Source: Haemaphysalis longicornis
Lineage: Eukaryota; Arthropoda; Arachnida; Ixodida; Ixodidae
DNA length: 64,000 bases
Assembly (NCBI GenBank): GCA_013339765.2
Contig: CM023452.1
Span: 155,786,806-155,850,805 of the forward strand
Direction: 5' to 3'
Position 1 is the stretch's first letter; each line of letters opens with the position of its first letter. Shown here piece after piece: positions 33,317 through 44,137 of the stretch. Under the pieces are notes generated by a model, which was not told where the DNA came from, made no database searches, and was given only the letters and a program-made list of their open reading frames with translations. The position numbers were made by a program, and so were the translations under genes.

Positions 33317-34747
33317 TAGAGTTCCTGTATATGCTCCCTACGGGTGCAGAGTTGCGCATAGGTCCGCCATCTTGACCTCCGAGCATCCAAAGCAGCGTGG
33401 GAAAGCCAACCGTCGGGCTTGAAGGAGTCGTGCGCACCGCGCGAGGGGAGCGTGAGCGCGCCCCGACGTCGCTGCTTTTTCTTTTTTCTTTTTGTAACGC
33501 GCGCTTTGCTTTATTATTAGGGGTGTTTTCCTATAACGCATATCCTAATATCGGGAAGATATGGCTTTGCAAAATGTTCCGAAATTTCCCTCCAGGTCTT
33601 AACAAACATATATGTGCTACTATAAATTTAACGAAGACGTGACTCGTTTTGCTCAATAAACCTCCATACTGGTTAGATGCCTGGTATAGAATCAGCACGC
33701 GCGTATATACACACTGGGTTATTTGGAACTCAACCTACAGTTTTTGCAGTCTATAGTGCATGCCGGCAAACTTTCATGCCTTGACAACGTAAAGTGATGT
33801 GACCAGGCATCTAACCAGTATGGAGGTTTATTGAGCAAAACGAGTCACGTCTTCGTTAAATTTATAGTAACACGTATATGTTTGTTAAGACCTGGAGGGA
33901 TCTTTCGGAACATTTTGCACGGCCATTCGATATTCAGATATGCGTTATAGGAAAACTGCACTCAAGAGGAGGAGGAGGAGTATGGGGAGGAGCGGAAAAC
34001 TTTGTTTAACAATTAAATCGATCTGGTTAGCCTGGGGAGGGGCCAACCATGCAGTGTATAATGGTATCCAAAAATTGCAGGTCTCTCTCTTGCCACACGG
34101 CGTGTTTCAACCCTTCCAGGCGCGAAGAACAAATCCTATTCTACTCGGGATGGCGTTCTATGATTTGAAGAAAATTACTTTTACTCTCTTGTCCTGGACA
34201 GAGGACCCGGCCCACTAACCAGATCGATTTAATTGTTAAACAAAGTTTTCCCCTCCTCCCCTTACTCCTCCTCCTCCTCTTGAGTGCAGTTTTCCTATAA
34301 CGCATATCCGAATATCGGGAAGATATGGCTGTGCAAAATAGAGCTAGGCGTCAGCTTCTCATGTAAGCATTCGAACAAAAGGAACAGTCAGCTGCTAATA
34401 GCCGACAACAGTGAAAATGGAAGACCAAAACAAATTCTAGGCCTTCAGGGCTGTCGGCTTGAACGTGTACTGAAGTTGTGCAACAAAGATACTCTTCATG
34501 TACTAGCGTGCTGCGGCTTGTCGCTCTCGCGCTACGAACTACGAATGCGACATGGCAGCGGCTCAAAATGTACGAAAGACGCCGACAGCAGAGGGCAGCA
34601 GCGGCGTTGCAGCCGCATCGCCGGCTTCTCTGCGGTGCGTGGATGCTTTTTGTGCACGTGACGGCGATCAGCGAATAGGGTCGTGAGCGGCGAATGGAAA
34701 TCAAAGGCGCAACTCTGCTCCCGTAGGCAGCATATACAGGAACTCTA
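33317..34747. mobile_element. P-like DNA transposon, non-autonomous, with exact 8-bp TSD
   Basis: A 1,431-bp element beginning TAGAGTTCCTGTATATGCTC and ending with the near-perfect reverse complement (GCATATACAGGAACTCTA). Inverted termini pair over about 42 bp to GAGTTGCGC. It is flanked on both sides by the identical octamer GTAGAAGT (33309-33316 and 34748-34755). The terminal TAGAGTTCCT and the GAGTTGCGC..CCGCCATCTTG subterminus are shared with the THAP-bearing element at 11585-13550, placing it in the same P-like family. No transposase is retained. The middle is taken up by the palindromic cluster at 33528-34342. Confidence 0.88.
33528..34342. repeat. Compound foldback: three alternating copies of one arm
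   Basis: Arm A (TTTTCCTATAACGCATAT.. through the TATCGGGAAGATATGGCT segment) occurs forward at about 33528, reversed ending about 33958, and forward again at about 34297. A and its first inversion form a palindrome with arms of about 155 bp (33528-33693 and 33803-33958). The second and third A copies, together with a GAGGAGGAGG..ATCGATCTGGTTAG arm (33959-34030 against 34216-34296), form a second palindrome with arms of about 120 bp. The two palindromes share the central arm. This is consistent with two foldback elements, one inserted at or copied from the other. Confidence 0.85.
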
Positions 34748-34755
34748 GTAGAAGT

Positions 34756-35190
34756 CACCGTCGATGAAGACTACCGCGGTCAGCCAGTGCGGTTGAGCCG
34801 GCGTGGCCCAGAGAGATTTCTTGGTACAATCACGGTGCCACGGCGCCGACACTTTAGTAATGAAAAGTGGCTCCGGCGTGGGACACAAACGTAGCTAGAG
34901 GTATCAGCACCAGTAGGGTCGACTGGTCGTGGAGCCCAGGGTCTTGGCTATGAATCGGCGCACCCGTAGCCCACTCGAATGTCGCTGGTCCGTAGGTTAC
35001 CGTGGGTGAGACAATCCGCAGGTAGCCTTCCACCACTTCTAGATCATACTTTAACACTCCCGTGCATCGTTGTTCCTCTTCTTCCCTCTCTCGTATCGTA
35101 ACCCGTGCTGATGCGCACCTCTTACTATTCGTCTGTCACCCATAGCCACTGGCACGTGCTTGCTACCTGTCCTTTCCGCGATTTGTTGCG
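34756..35190. repeat. Dispersed repeat, right half
   Basis: Continuation of the repeat interrupted by the P-like element; GTCACCGTCGATGAAGACTA aligns with GTCACCGCGGATGACGACTA in the uninterrupted copy near 30378. Confidence 0.6.
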
Positions 35191-35640
35191 GTGTTTCTTG
35201 TGATGAAAGGCACCTAAGGTCAGGAACTAACATGAAGAGGTTACCTGCGGAAGTAGCATACCGACTCAACACTCCAGAGTGTATTGTCTTGAGTATCTCG
35301 ATTGTACCTGCCTCCTCAAGAACCGGAGAACAAGCCAACTTTCCCGAAGGAGATTGGTTGCGTATCAAAATATAAAATAAAAAAGCCACTATACTAATAA
35401 AAAGGCGGTACCTGAGCCAACTGCAGCATGTTGTGTTCAGAGGGAGGCTGCCCCTTGCCATGTTAGAAAGAAGAATACGTGGCGCCTTAAGCGGAGGAAT
35501 TCGCATATCGGCACGGATGGCGGATAAACTGTATCATTGCGCACGTTGTGGCGAAGCTAGTTTCAGCGAATATGACGTCGTCACCCCATGGTGGTTAGCC
35601 AATCCCGCGTTGAATTTTCCATTCGGGCTCCATTATTCAG
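35191..35640. other. No gene recognised
   Basis: No recognisable domain in 35051-35506 (minus) or 35433-35843 (plus). Confidence 0.4.
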
Positions 35641-35644
35641 GTAG

Positions 35645-36002
35645 TAAAGATTCAGGGGCGAAGCATCTTAGGGGCTTTGGCTCTGGACGTCTCATGTCTT
35701 CGTCTCTGTCGTCGTCTCATGTCCTGGTCGATGTAGTCACGGTATTAAAACAGCGGGACGCTCGTTTACCCCTCGCGCTATTCAATTTACGAAAACACCC
35801 GGATACTCGTTTACGCCTCTGCCTACAACGTAACGAGTGCTAAAAGTACAGACAGCGACGCTCGTTTTTTAACGTTTATGCTTTGTGCTTCTAGCAGACC
35901 AGTATACCTGTACCCCCATATGTATCTCCGTTGTCAAAAATGCCAAGACGCCAAGAATACGCTTATACACGGCATGCCTCGCCCCTCACCAGGTTTCACT
36001 TT
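35645..36002 (+). mobile_element. GGGGCGAAGC-ended dispersed repeat, copy 2
   Basis: Starts TTCAGGGGCGAAGCATCTTA and ends CATGCCTCGCCCCTCACCAG, roughly the inverted counterpart of its start, so short imperfect inverted termini are present. Same family as 29812-30236 but in the opposite orientation. The middle contains a thrice-used GCTCGTTTAC/GCTCGTTTTT motif. Confidence 0.6.
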
Positions 36003-36158
36003 AGTAAAGAAGGCCCGGGATTTTTTTATTTCAAAGAATATCCGCGAGCCCTAGTTTATTAGGAGTGCTGGCTTGGAGGGTGTCTTCTATCACCGATACA
36101 CGGCGCGGGCCACTTTTTGAAGCGAAGCTCAGGCTGGAATTTTCACCGTTGTATTTAA

Positions 36159-37905
36159 AGGGGTCCTGAAATACCTTTTGCCGATGCATGGATGCACATG
36201 TAATCATATAAAGCAATGTATTAGCAATCTCCTCCCGCAATAAATTTGTTAAAGCGATGAGTATTAGCTGAGAAATCGTAAATCAAAAAACCGCGCATTA
36301 TCGTCGCGCCGCGTTTCCTCCTCCTTTCGCTGTTGACGGCGCGCGAGCCTTCCCTCCCATGATGCTGCGCTCCTCAGCGGTGACGTACTTCCGCTATGGT
36401 GCTCCTCATACTGCCGTCTGCTACGGGCAAGCTTTGTTGACACCATGAATCTCGCACTCCGCTCAAGGCTGGAAAAGCGAACGAAAAATCTGGCCGCATG
36501 TGTGCGGCGGCCTGGCCTTTCCCTTTCGCGTTGTACGTTGCTGCAGTTGCTATCGGCGGCGAACTCGCAGCCGCTCGGGGAGGATCGTGCGCTCGGTCAG
36601 TTTCATGCACCGCGCACTGTTTATCCAAAAAGCGCCGTATCAGATGTGGCCCCGCTTGTGCCGGGTCTTTATTTGCGGCGGTGGTAATTCCTGCCGGCGG
36701 CATGTGAAAAAGACATTTTAAACCGATACAGAACCCGTGCACAAAACGCTTAAATCATGTGACCAGTTCAGCTTGGGGCGACGCGTGGTGGAGAGCGGCA
36801 ACGTTGGGAAAACATGCACCGGCGCGGCTCTGAGCTTTCTAGCGCTCGAGCGAGCGCCATTTCTTTCACAATCTCAAACATCGGTTGCCTTGGCAACAAG
36901 GCACAAACCGCTCCAGAAGTCAGTTACGGTTGCGTGATCCCGGTTCAGCTCGGGGCCCCACCTCGAGTCATGTGGGCACTGCAGGCGTACCACTCACTCC
37001 CATTGGGAAGTGCGAGATGCGTTTGGCATTACAGGAGGCGATGGTGTGTGTGTTGTGGACGCCTTTGTTTCGCGGTGAAATGCGACGTTGTGCTTCTGCG
37101 GGTGGATAGTGCTTCCCATGGTCTGGAATATCTTTCTCGAGAGACGTACGACTCAACCTCGCATGGGGTATGTGCAGTGTGCGTGGCTAGAAGCCATCTT
37201 GGCTTGTGCGCCAGAGTTAAGTTCGTCCCCGCAAACCGCGCGCGAGGTGAGTGCCGAATTTACGACGGGCAGGAGGAGGCAACCCATCGTCTGTCAATCG
37301 CGGTTCAGTCTTGCAACGCATGTTAAGACGTTGTGTTCGTTCGAAACGCATCTATGAATTGTTTTGATGTTGAATAAAATGTATCCGTCAAACCCGGGCA
37401 TTCGGCTCAGGGCGTTCTCTGCGATTGCACGAAAGAAGTGCCACGGGGCTTCAACGCTTTCTTTATGGAACGTACTCAGGTAAGAGAATATCCATGTCGT
37501 GTTATGGCCGTGTTGAATTCAATACGAACGGTTAGGCGTTTGTTTACACTTGTTTCGTTTGTCGTAAAGTGTCCAAGCACTCCGGCACTCCGCTGGCAGA
37601 TCAGCCGGCGAGCCGACGCTGAGCAGACGACTCATCTCTTTGGCGGAAGTGCGTGAAAAAGCCGCCCAATAGCAGCATGTCTACCTCATGACGAACATAT
37701 GGGAATCGATGATGTTGACATGTGAAGATGGCGACGTCCAAAAACACGAAGGGAAGGTTGAGAGAAAAGCGACAAACTTTGCAACAAAAGTGTGAGCTTT
37801 CCGCTGCGCGTAAAAGAGTAATACTTGGCACAGATGACGTTGAGTATCCAATCTAACGATTGCGCTACTTCATTTAGTGTGCTCAAAACGCCTTTCAGGG
37901 CCCCT
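36159..37905. mobile_element. TIR element flanked by TTAA
   Basis: Left end AGGGGTCCTGAAATACCTTT and right end (reverse complement) AGGGGCCCTGAAAGGCGTTT form inverted termini of about 22 bp. Each is preceded by TTAA on its outer side (36155-36158 and 37906-37909), the duplication expected for piggyBac-type insertion, though TTAA can also arise by chance in AT-rich DNA. The 1.75-kb interior has a 170-codon plus frame (36814-37326) with clustered cysteines and a CAG|GTAAGA donor-like site (near 37481), but no transposase motif. Superfamily not settled. Confidence 0.6.
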
Positions 37906-37909
37906 TTAA

Positions 37910-40400
37910 TTACCGAAAATACTGTTCCATCGATGCTCATATCCGATAAAAGATTGTAAGATGCCAAAGGAGAGGAGAGCTCTTGAGTTGCCGCTGACAA
38001 CCGTCAGGAGCTGGAAGGTATTGAAGGAGCGGTATACAATTTTTTTACTGATTAACTGTTGGTAATTCGGCAAAGGTGATGACAGCTACTTAAAGGTGCT
38101 CAGCTGCGGTTTACAATTAATTTGTAGGGATTCGACGTTAATATACAGTGTCTAAAGTTGCCCGCGAAAAAATTTTAGCATTGTCAATGAACGGGTTACG
38201 CTGGAGGAATTTCCGAGATATAAAAACCGCATATCGCGGTCGTTTTACTATTTACCAAAATAACTGCTTGCATCAGCTCTCGTCGCTTTCATTGAATATA
38301 ATATAAACTGGCAACTTACCCATACTTCAGAATCAGGGCTGGCTGCTTGCTGCATACATTTGTCGAGGTAGGGCTTTAGCGCAAGAAACTGTAAGGCAAT
38401 AAAGGATCTCAAATAAAATTGAAACTTTTCTCAGTTCTACATGAAGTTAAAAACATCGCTTGAATGTGTAAAGCACATGATAATACATGATGCATTATTC
38501 TGAACAGTTCCCACTCGCTTAGGTAAGGAAAGACAAGTTCTTCACGTAAATTTTCTTTTGTCTGGTTCCCCCCAAAAGAAAAAAGTGGTGTGACCAAGAG
38601 AGCTGCACTGCCACTTATCACGTAAAGCGCCAGTACGACTTAAAAATTCATAAGGCTAGACAAGAGCTTGCTACGGTGGCTGCGACAGCTGTGCAAGTGG
38701 TGTACTACCTATAGTCGGACATTGCGGAAGGGACAGATTTGGTTTTGTAGATACAAGCCTGGCTTCGTTTATGTATTTATTACAGAAAATCTTGACGCAG
38801 CATTTTAAAATAAATCTCAGTGTTCCTATTATCAACAAACCTTTCAGCGCTGGCTATGTATATTGCAAGCTTTGGGTTCCGGTATTGCAGTCAACTCGTT
38901 GAACTCGGTAAAAGCGTCATCCGGCGATTCCCGTATTAGTGCGGAAGCTGACTTTTCGACCACTTTTTTCATCTTCGGGTACTTGCGTGGTCGTGCTCAG
39001 AGCTAGGACTTTGAAGGAGCACCTGTGCGCTCGCAATCTTGATTGTGGACTATACCTGAGCCGCCACCATCATGTTGCCGCTTTTAGACCGCAAACCGCA
39101 AGAGGCCACACAATCAGTCTACCATAATCAGTGGAAGAGTAAGAAGAGATTCGAAAACACCTCGTGTGAAGTAATGAATGCGGAAAAACAAAGACCGGGT
39201 AGCCTGCAATGAGAACTCAATAAATGTGGGCCCTCCAAAATAGGCGGTGACAGACCAAGTGTAAAGAGCACCTTTATGGGAACAAGCAAAGTCGTGTACC
39301 AAAAAAATAGTACGTCAACTACTCTAAATGTTAGGATGCTGCTGCCATGGACGTCCAACAGAGCCCCAGTAACACTAAGCAAACAATTCTGCTTCATGAC
39401 CATTACTGAAAAAATAAAAGCCCAAATTCAGCCCAGTTCACAATATAGATTAGATTAAAGTTTTTCAGAAGAAAAATGACTACTAAGTAAGCTTGCGCTT
39501 TTTACCAGTCCGTATAAAACCTCTAGAAGGATCGGTACCGGCGCGTACTTTCAAAGCAGACAGAATGGCGGATGAAGAACTGCGCTAAATGAAATCCCCG
39601 GTTGGTGGGCCCCAACTCTCCAGTATTTTGAGCATGCAGACTACATAGTAAATGATTCAAAGCCTTCCCTATTAGGTTGGCGAGCTAGTCAATATTAGCG
39701 CATTAGTAATGGTAGGAAACCCGAAACCCGAAGCGAGGAAAATAAACGAGGAAAACACAACAAATCAAACTTAGTCAATTAAAGAAATACTATTTATACT
39801 AGCGGTTTCTTCAACACCTATCACAACATTAATCACGATAATGAAAAAAACTACATAAAACAACTGCTTGCCCTCCACTCACGAAAACCCAACGACGCAT
39901 CACATTTTCGTTTAAAATACCATATTACCTTCCGTAAAATAGGAACGCTGAAAAGTATGAAGAAAAAAGTCACATATAAAATAAAACAACCGGCTTGGCC
40001 AGTGAAAACCCATTGCACATTCTGAACTAATTTCCCACAGATGCAATTTTTAGATTCTGTGGTAACTCATTCCATGTTACATTGAGCAACAAAAATTTTT
40101 GGTCGCGTGTGGACGGATAAAAAATTGCACAATTTTTTGTCGTCATTGGTTCTTGTAAAGTGCGGATAGAAATAATAACATGGTATTACGAGAGGAATAA
40201 GTGGGCTATAGCAAAATAATTCACAGACTACAAAGCACCCGGTCATGCACAAATGAGGTATATTTCTGGTGTTCGTGCGATTTCAGCAGCTGAATAAACC
40301 ATTGCTTCATTTAATGTCCATGCCCTGTGTCGTGAGGTTGCGCAACATGTTTATATTTTCATGTAGCCAAAGACGACGCAGTTGTCTCTAAAGGAAAAAG
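37910..40400. other. No gene recognised
   Basis: AT-rich sequence, most extreme at 39.6-40.2 kb. The minus frame 37686-38000 and plus frame 38939-39127 have no domain I can name. Confidence 0.45.
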
Positions 40401-40761
40401 GTTGATTGGAAGGAACTTGTGCTCGCTCATCTAACAACTCAAAGAATACACAGCCGGCGAAACAGCGTCAACAAAGCGACGTGCGTAGGCGAGTGCCGTC
40501 GAATCGTATTTCGCGGCGTCTATCTGCGGGCATTTATCGTTCGGCGTGCGTGTTTCTCGAACCGTCATATTACATCGAGAACACTGTAGAACAAAGAAGG
40601 ATATTCTAGGCTAGTGACGGAAGGGCTAAACATTCTCCCTACCAAAAGAGGTAACCAGTGCGGCGTAAGAAAGAAAGAATGGAACAAGCGCTTCGCTTGG
40701 CAAACAGATAACACCGCCCGGAGTATAAATAAGCAAATGGAAAGCATAGTCTGCCGCATTG

Positions 40762-40771
40762 CCCCCCCCCC
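40762..40771 (-). promoter_or_regulatory. Candidate polypurine tract of the gypsy relic
   Basis: A run of ten C (G on the minus strand) lies about 60 bp downstream of the integrase stop. Gypsy elements prime plus-strand DNA from such a tract directly beside the 3' LTR. A TATTTATACTCC motif follows 30 bp further on. Sequence from here to about 40400 may be the 3' LTR, but no second LTR is present to prove it. Confidence 0.4.
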
Positions 40772-40831
40772 TGTAAAATTCTATCACTTCGATGCTAAAA
40801 TAAAACGACAGTCGTAAGAAACAAAAGTCCG

Positions 40832-42325
40832 TCATCTTGCGTAGTAAGGCTTTAGGTGAACAACGTGGCCGACTCGGGGCCGCGTGCGTCGTCGTGATGT
40901 TCTTGAATCACCATCGGGGATCACCTCGTAGGTAAGTTGGCCAACAAGTTGTAGAATCTGGTAGGATTCTAAATGCCGTCGCAGAAGCTTCTCACTGAGT
41001 CTGCGCCGTCTAATGGCAATCCAAACCCACACATGATCCCTAGGGTGGCACTCGGCATCTGGGCCTCGGAGGTGCGTAGTCTCCGGCATCAACCAGCTGC
41101 TGGTTCGTTGTACGAACTGGAGCGAGCGGGCGGGAATCCCCCGCAGGCTGAAGGTGTCCTTGCACGTCATCGTTGGGGTCGTCGTCTTCTACGTGCGGAA
41201 GCATGGCGTCAAGAATCGTAGTGGGCCGTTCTGTGTAGACAAACTTGAGAGGTGTCATCTGCGTAGTTTCCTGGCGTGACATGCTGAAAAACTGCGTCCC
41301 AAGTCCTATGTTCAACGTCGACGTACATAGCATATTCGCAATCGTCTTGTTCAGACGTTCCGTTAGTCCATTCGTTTGGGGGTGGTACGCCGTCGGTTTT
41401 CTGTGATCCGTGGTGCTGTAGCCTAAGATTCCTTGCATAAGCTCCTGAGTAAAGCCTCTTCCGCGGTTGGACTTGAGGAGCTGTCTGCCGCAGCACAACT
41501 TGTTTTATGAAGAACCTCCCGACTTGTGCAGCCCCCTCGGAAAAGCGGCGGTCTATGCGCAGCGCATCAAATAGTCTGTCGCAACGACAATCCCCTTCTC
41601 GTATCGTGACGTCGGGGAACAGGCCCACAAGGTATATTCCAATCTGTTGAAAGGGCCTCGATGGACGATGATTGGCTACAGAAATCTCGCGGGTCTCGTC
41701 GGTGGCATTTTTCGTCACTGGCAGTCACAGCAGTTCCGTACGTAGTGGGACACATCAGTTGTAATGTGGGGCCAGTGGTACGTCTCCTTGATTTTTCCAA
41801 TAGCGTGTAATGTGCCCAGATACTCGGAAGACGGGTCGTCGTGGCACGCTTCCAAAATTTCGTGATGCAGCACACCTGCGGGGATGGCAAGAAGAACATT
41901 CGTTCATGTTCCGGGTTTGAAATATTCCTTCACAAGAACGGAGTTTTGAGGCTGAATGCTGGTGAGTTGTGTTTGAAAGCCTTGGCATGACAACGTTGCG
42001 CCCTTCTAGGTATTCGATCATGAAGCGTAACTCAGGGTCGGCGTTCTGCTGGGCGGCTGGGTCGTTGTCCGTCACAACTCCGAAGAACGCGTTCTTTTCA
42101 TCGGAGTCTTGTCGTGGGGGGTTGACGGCAGCACGAGACAGGCAGTCGTCGTCGGGTGTGTTTTCTGTCGGATTTATAGACGATTGTAACGTTGAATTCT
42201 TACTGGTGCAAGCTCCACCACCCAAGACGGCCAGAGTGGTCCTTCAAATGGGCGAGCCAACACACGGCATGATGGTCTGTCACAACCTCGAATGGACTAC
42301 CATACACGTATTGGCTAAATTTTAA
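40832..42325 (-). pseudogene. Ty3/gypsy pol relic (RNase H end, integrase)
   Basis: Minus strand, 5'-truncated. FEVVTDHHAVCWLAHLKD (42300-42240) is the late RNase H block; KHT..DDDCLSRAAV (42160) ends that domain. A degenerate H..H..C..C integrase zinc module follows (LHAIGK-like text, CPTTYGTAVTA near 41720). Next are the catalytic-core end, AYHPQTNGLTERLNKTIANM (41390-41330), with its glutamate, and MTPLKFVYTERPTTILDAML. A C-terminal segment, YEVIPDGDSRTSRRRTRPRV and VVHLKPYY, ends at the stop near 40832. At least five frameshifts or stops. Reverse transcriptase, protease and gag are absent. This is a different gypsy lineage from the 15-18 kb element. Confidence 0.88.
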
Positions 42326-42422
42326 AGTGGCCTATATAATAGAGCGGCACCCTTCTCAGAGGCTTACTGGTTTTTCTCTTCTTCTGACAGACCACCGCTG
42401 GCATAGGCGGTTACGGTTTCGC

Positions 42423-42628
42423 TCACTCTGTTATGCCGCGGGTAGCTTGTACCGATTCTCCGTCGCCATCGGCGGTTTCGAAACCCTTCCGGACCCTAAA
42501 GCAATCCCTTTTTAGGCCCGCCTCAAAATTGGTGTCCCCGCAAAAGTCGTTGCTGCCTAAAGTTTCCTTAAGCTTCGTCCACCGTACGCCTCCGTGCCCG
42601 ACATTCCTTACAAAGGTAAGGTCCAGAG
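42423..42628 (-). pseudogene. LINE endonuclease domain, downstream half
   Basis: Minus frame reads DLTFVRNVGHGGVRWTKLKE then TLGSNDF, the C-terminal blocks of a LINE apurinic-type endonuclease (T.DLTF...W..L...LGSDH; the usual DH is ND here). Text entering from 42629 onward is hAT sequence. The upstream half of this frame resumes at 49822. The protein nicks target DNA to prime reverse transcription. Confidence 0.8.
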
Positions 42629-42639
42629 CAGTGTTGCGG

Positions 42640-42795
42640 AATGGGCATCCCCATTCCATTCCAATTCCACTCCGAGGAATTAAAACTTGCCGTGATTCCA
42701 TTCCTTTCAATTCCTCAGAATTACAGAATTGTGCCCATTCCCATTCCTGGAATGGCCGGGCAGTTCAATTCCATTCCTTTAATTCCTCAACGTAA
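42640..42795. repeat. GGAAT-type subterminal repeats, left
   Basis: Repeated ATTCC/GGAAT words (CATTCCATTCCAATTCCACT and similar) occupy the 150 bp inside the left hAT terminus. Such motifs in multiple copies near hAT ends are known transposase-binding sites in related elements. Confidence 0.8.
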
Positions 42796-42853
42796 AAACT
42801 GCCTCAGGTGCTCTATCGAGTTATCGAGGAACGCAACAGCAGCAGCGGCGGTA

Positions 42854-43142
42854 GCAGCGGCGGCACAGTCAGCTCGGCACTCAGTTCTTCTGTATTATTT
42901 CAGGCGCTGTATTCCATGCTTCTGGCCGCCACGGAGAAATCAAGATAGTTCGCTTGTCGACCCGGCTGCTGAAGAAAAGAGCAAGTGATCTGGGAAGACT
43001 GCTGCGACTGCGCAGTGCGAACTTCACTACCACTTCAGCGAGCCCGGCCCTTATAAAAGAGACAGCACTCGACGTCCCCGGCATTTTGGCAGCAGCGGCG
43101 GCACAGTCAGCTCGGCACTCAGTTCTTCTGTATTATTTCAGG
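42854..43142 (+). promoter_or_regulatory. Duplicated 5' UTR block and TATA-like site of the LINE
   Basis: A 51-bp sequence containing GCACAGTCAGCTCGGCACTC and ending TATTATTTCAGG occurs at 42854-42904 and again at 43092-43142, 238 bp apart. CCCTTATAAAAGAGAC (near 43050) lies about 40 bp before the second copy. The pattern resembles tandem promoter monomers of LINE 5' ends. Because both copies end in a pyrimidine-rich tract plus CAG, a splice-acceptor reading is also possible. Confidence 0.6.
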
Positions 43143-43222
43143 TTTGTGATTATTTTAATTGCACACTTCAAGCTTTCGATTGTATTTTGTGCTGCTGAGC
43201 TGCTGCCCAAGAGAGTGTCAAA

Positions 43223-44101
43223 ATGAGTGATGACAACTTTTGCTTCGACTGCGACTTGGCTATTGGTTCTGACGATGCTTGCGTGGTGTGTAACGAATTT
43301 CTATGCGCCTATCACTTCGGAATTTGTTCTGGCCTGTCAGAAAAACGTACAAGTCAAGGGGGGATGCCGCTCGAAAGCAGTGGCGGTGCCCTTTTTGTAG
43401 AGGGGCGAAACAAAAGAGGGCGATTGATAGCGTCACAGCAGCATCAATCGCAGAGCTGCAGGAAAAGGTGAAGCAGGTTCAAGAAACGGTCCCTGCTATC
43501 GAGGCAAGCGTACCAATGGTGTCCGATAAGTACGACTCCATTCTGGCAAAGCTAACCAAAAACGAAAGGGATGTAGCAGAAGTGAAGCGGCGAGTTGATC
43601 GAGTTCAGGCGGAGCAAGGTGGCGAGGCCATCAGTGATGTAAAAAAAAGACATCAATGAACTTGAGTGGCACAACAGGAAATTTAATCTCGAAATCCATG
43701 GCATCCCAAAGAGTGAAAACGAAGACGTTCTTTCTAAGGTGAACGAACTAGCTACAACACTGCAGCTTCCCCAACTCGAGATAAATGACGTCACGGCCGC
43801 TCACCGCCTGCCTTCGAAGCCCGATAAAACACCCGGTGTTATCGTTTGCTTTACTCCGCAGACAGTACGTGACGACTGGTTTGAAGCTAGAAAAAAGCTG
43901 AAAATGGCTGACAGCGACGTGTACATCCAGGAAAACCTCACGAAGCAGACTAGAAAGCTGTTGTGGGAAACTAAGCAGTGGGCACGTGAAAGCGACTTCC
44001 AGTTTGTGTGGCACAGCAATGGAAAGGTTCTTGTGAGGCGAACGGAGGGCGACAAAGCGATTGTTGTCAAGTCCCAAAGGTCTCTTGAAACTATAGAATA
44101 A
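43223..44101 (+). pseudogene. LINE ORF1: PHD-like finger, coiled coil, nucleic-acid-binding domain
   Basis: ATG at 43223. Residues 5-75 have CFDC, CVVC, H (AYHFGIC) and CPFC, the C4HC3 spacing of a PHD/RING-like finger. Next is a heptad-rich stretch (VKQVQETVPAIE..., VAEVKRRVDRVQAEQ), then ELEWHNRKFNLEIHGIPKSE and FEARKKLKMADSDVYIQENL, resembling the RRM-like region of LINE ORF1 proteins of the L1/CR1 type. Two frame breaks were seen: one base missing in an A run near 43343 and one base extra in an A8 run at 43640-43647. Everything else is open, about 290 codons. ORF1p coats the element RNA. Confidence 0.85.
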
Positions 44102-44137
44102 GTCCCGACCACGACACGAATAACATAAGGCGTTCAT

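Noticed and set aside
36814..37326. 170-codon cysteine-bearing plus frame inside the TTAA-flanked element
   Set aside because: It is a plausible exon, but I see no transposase or other family signature, and nearby splice-site candidates do not give a convincing gene.
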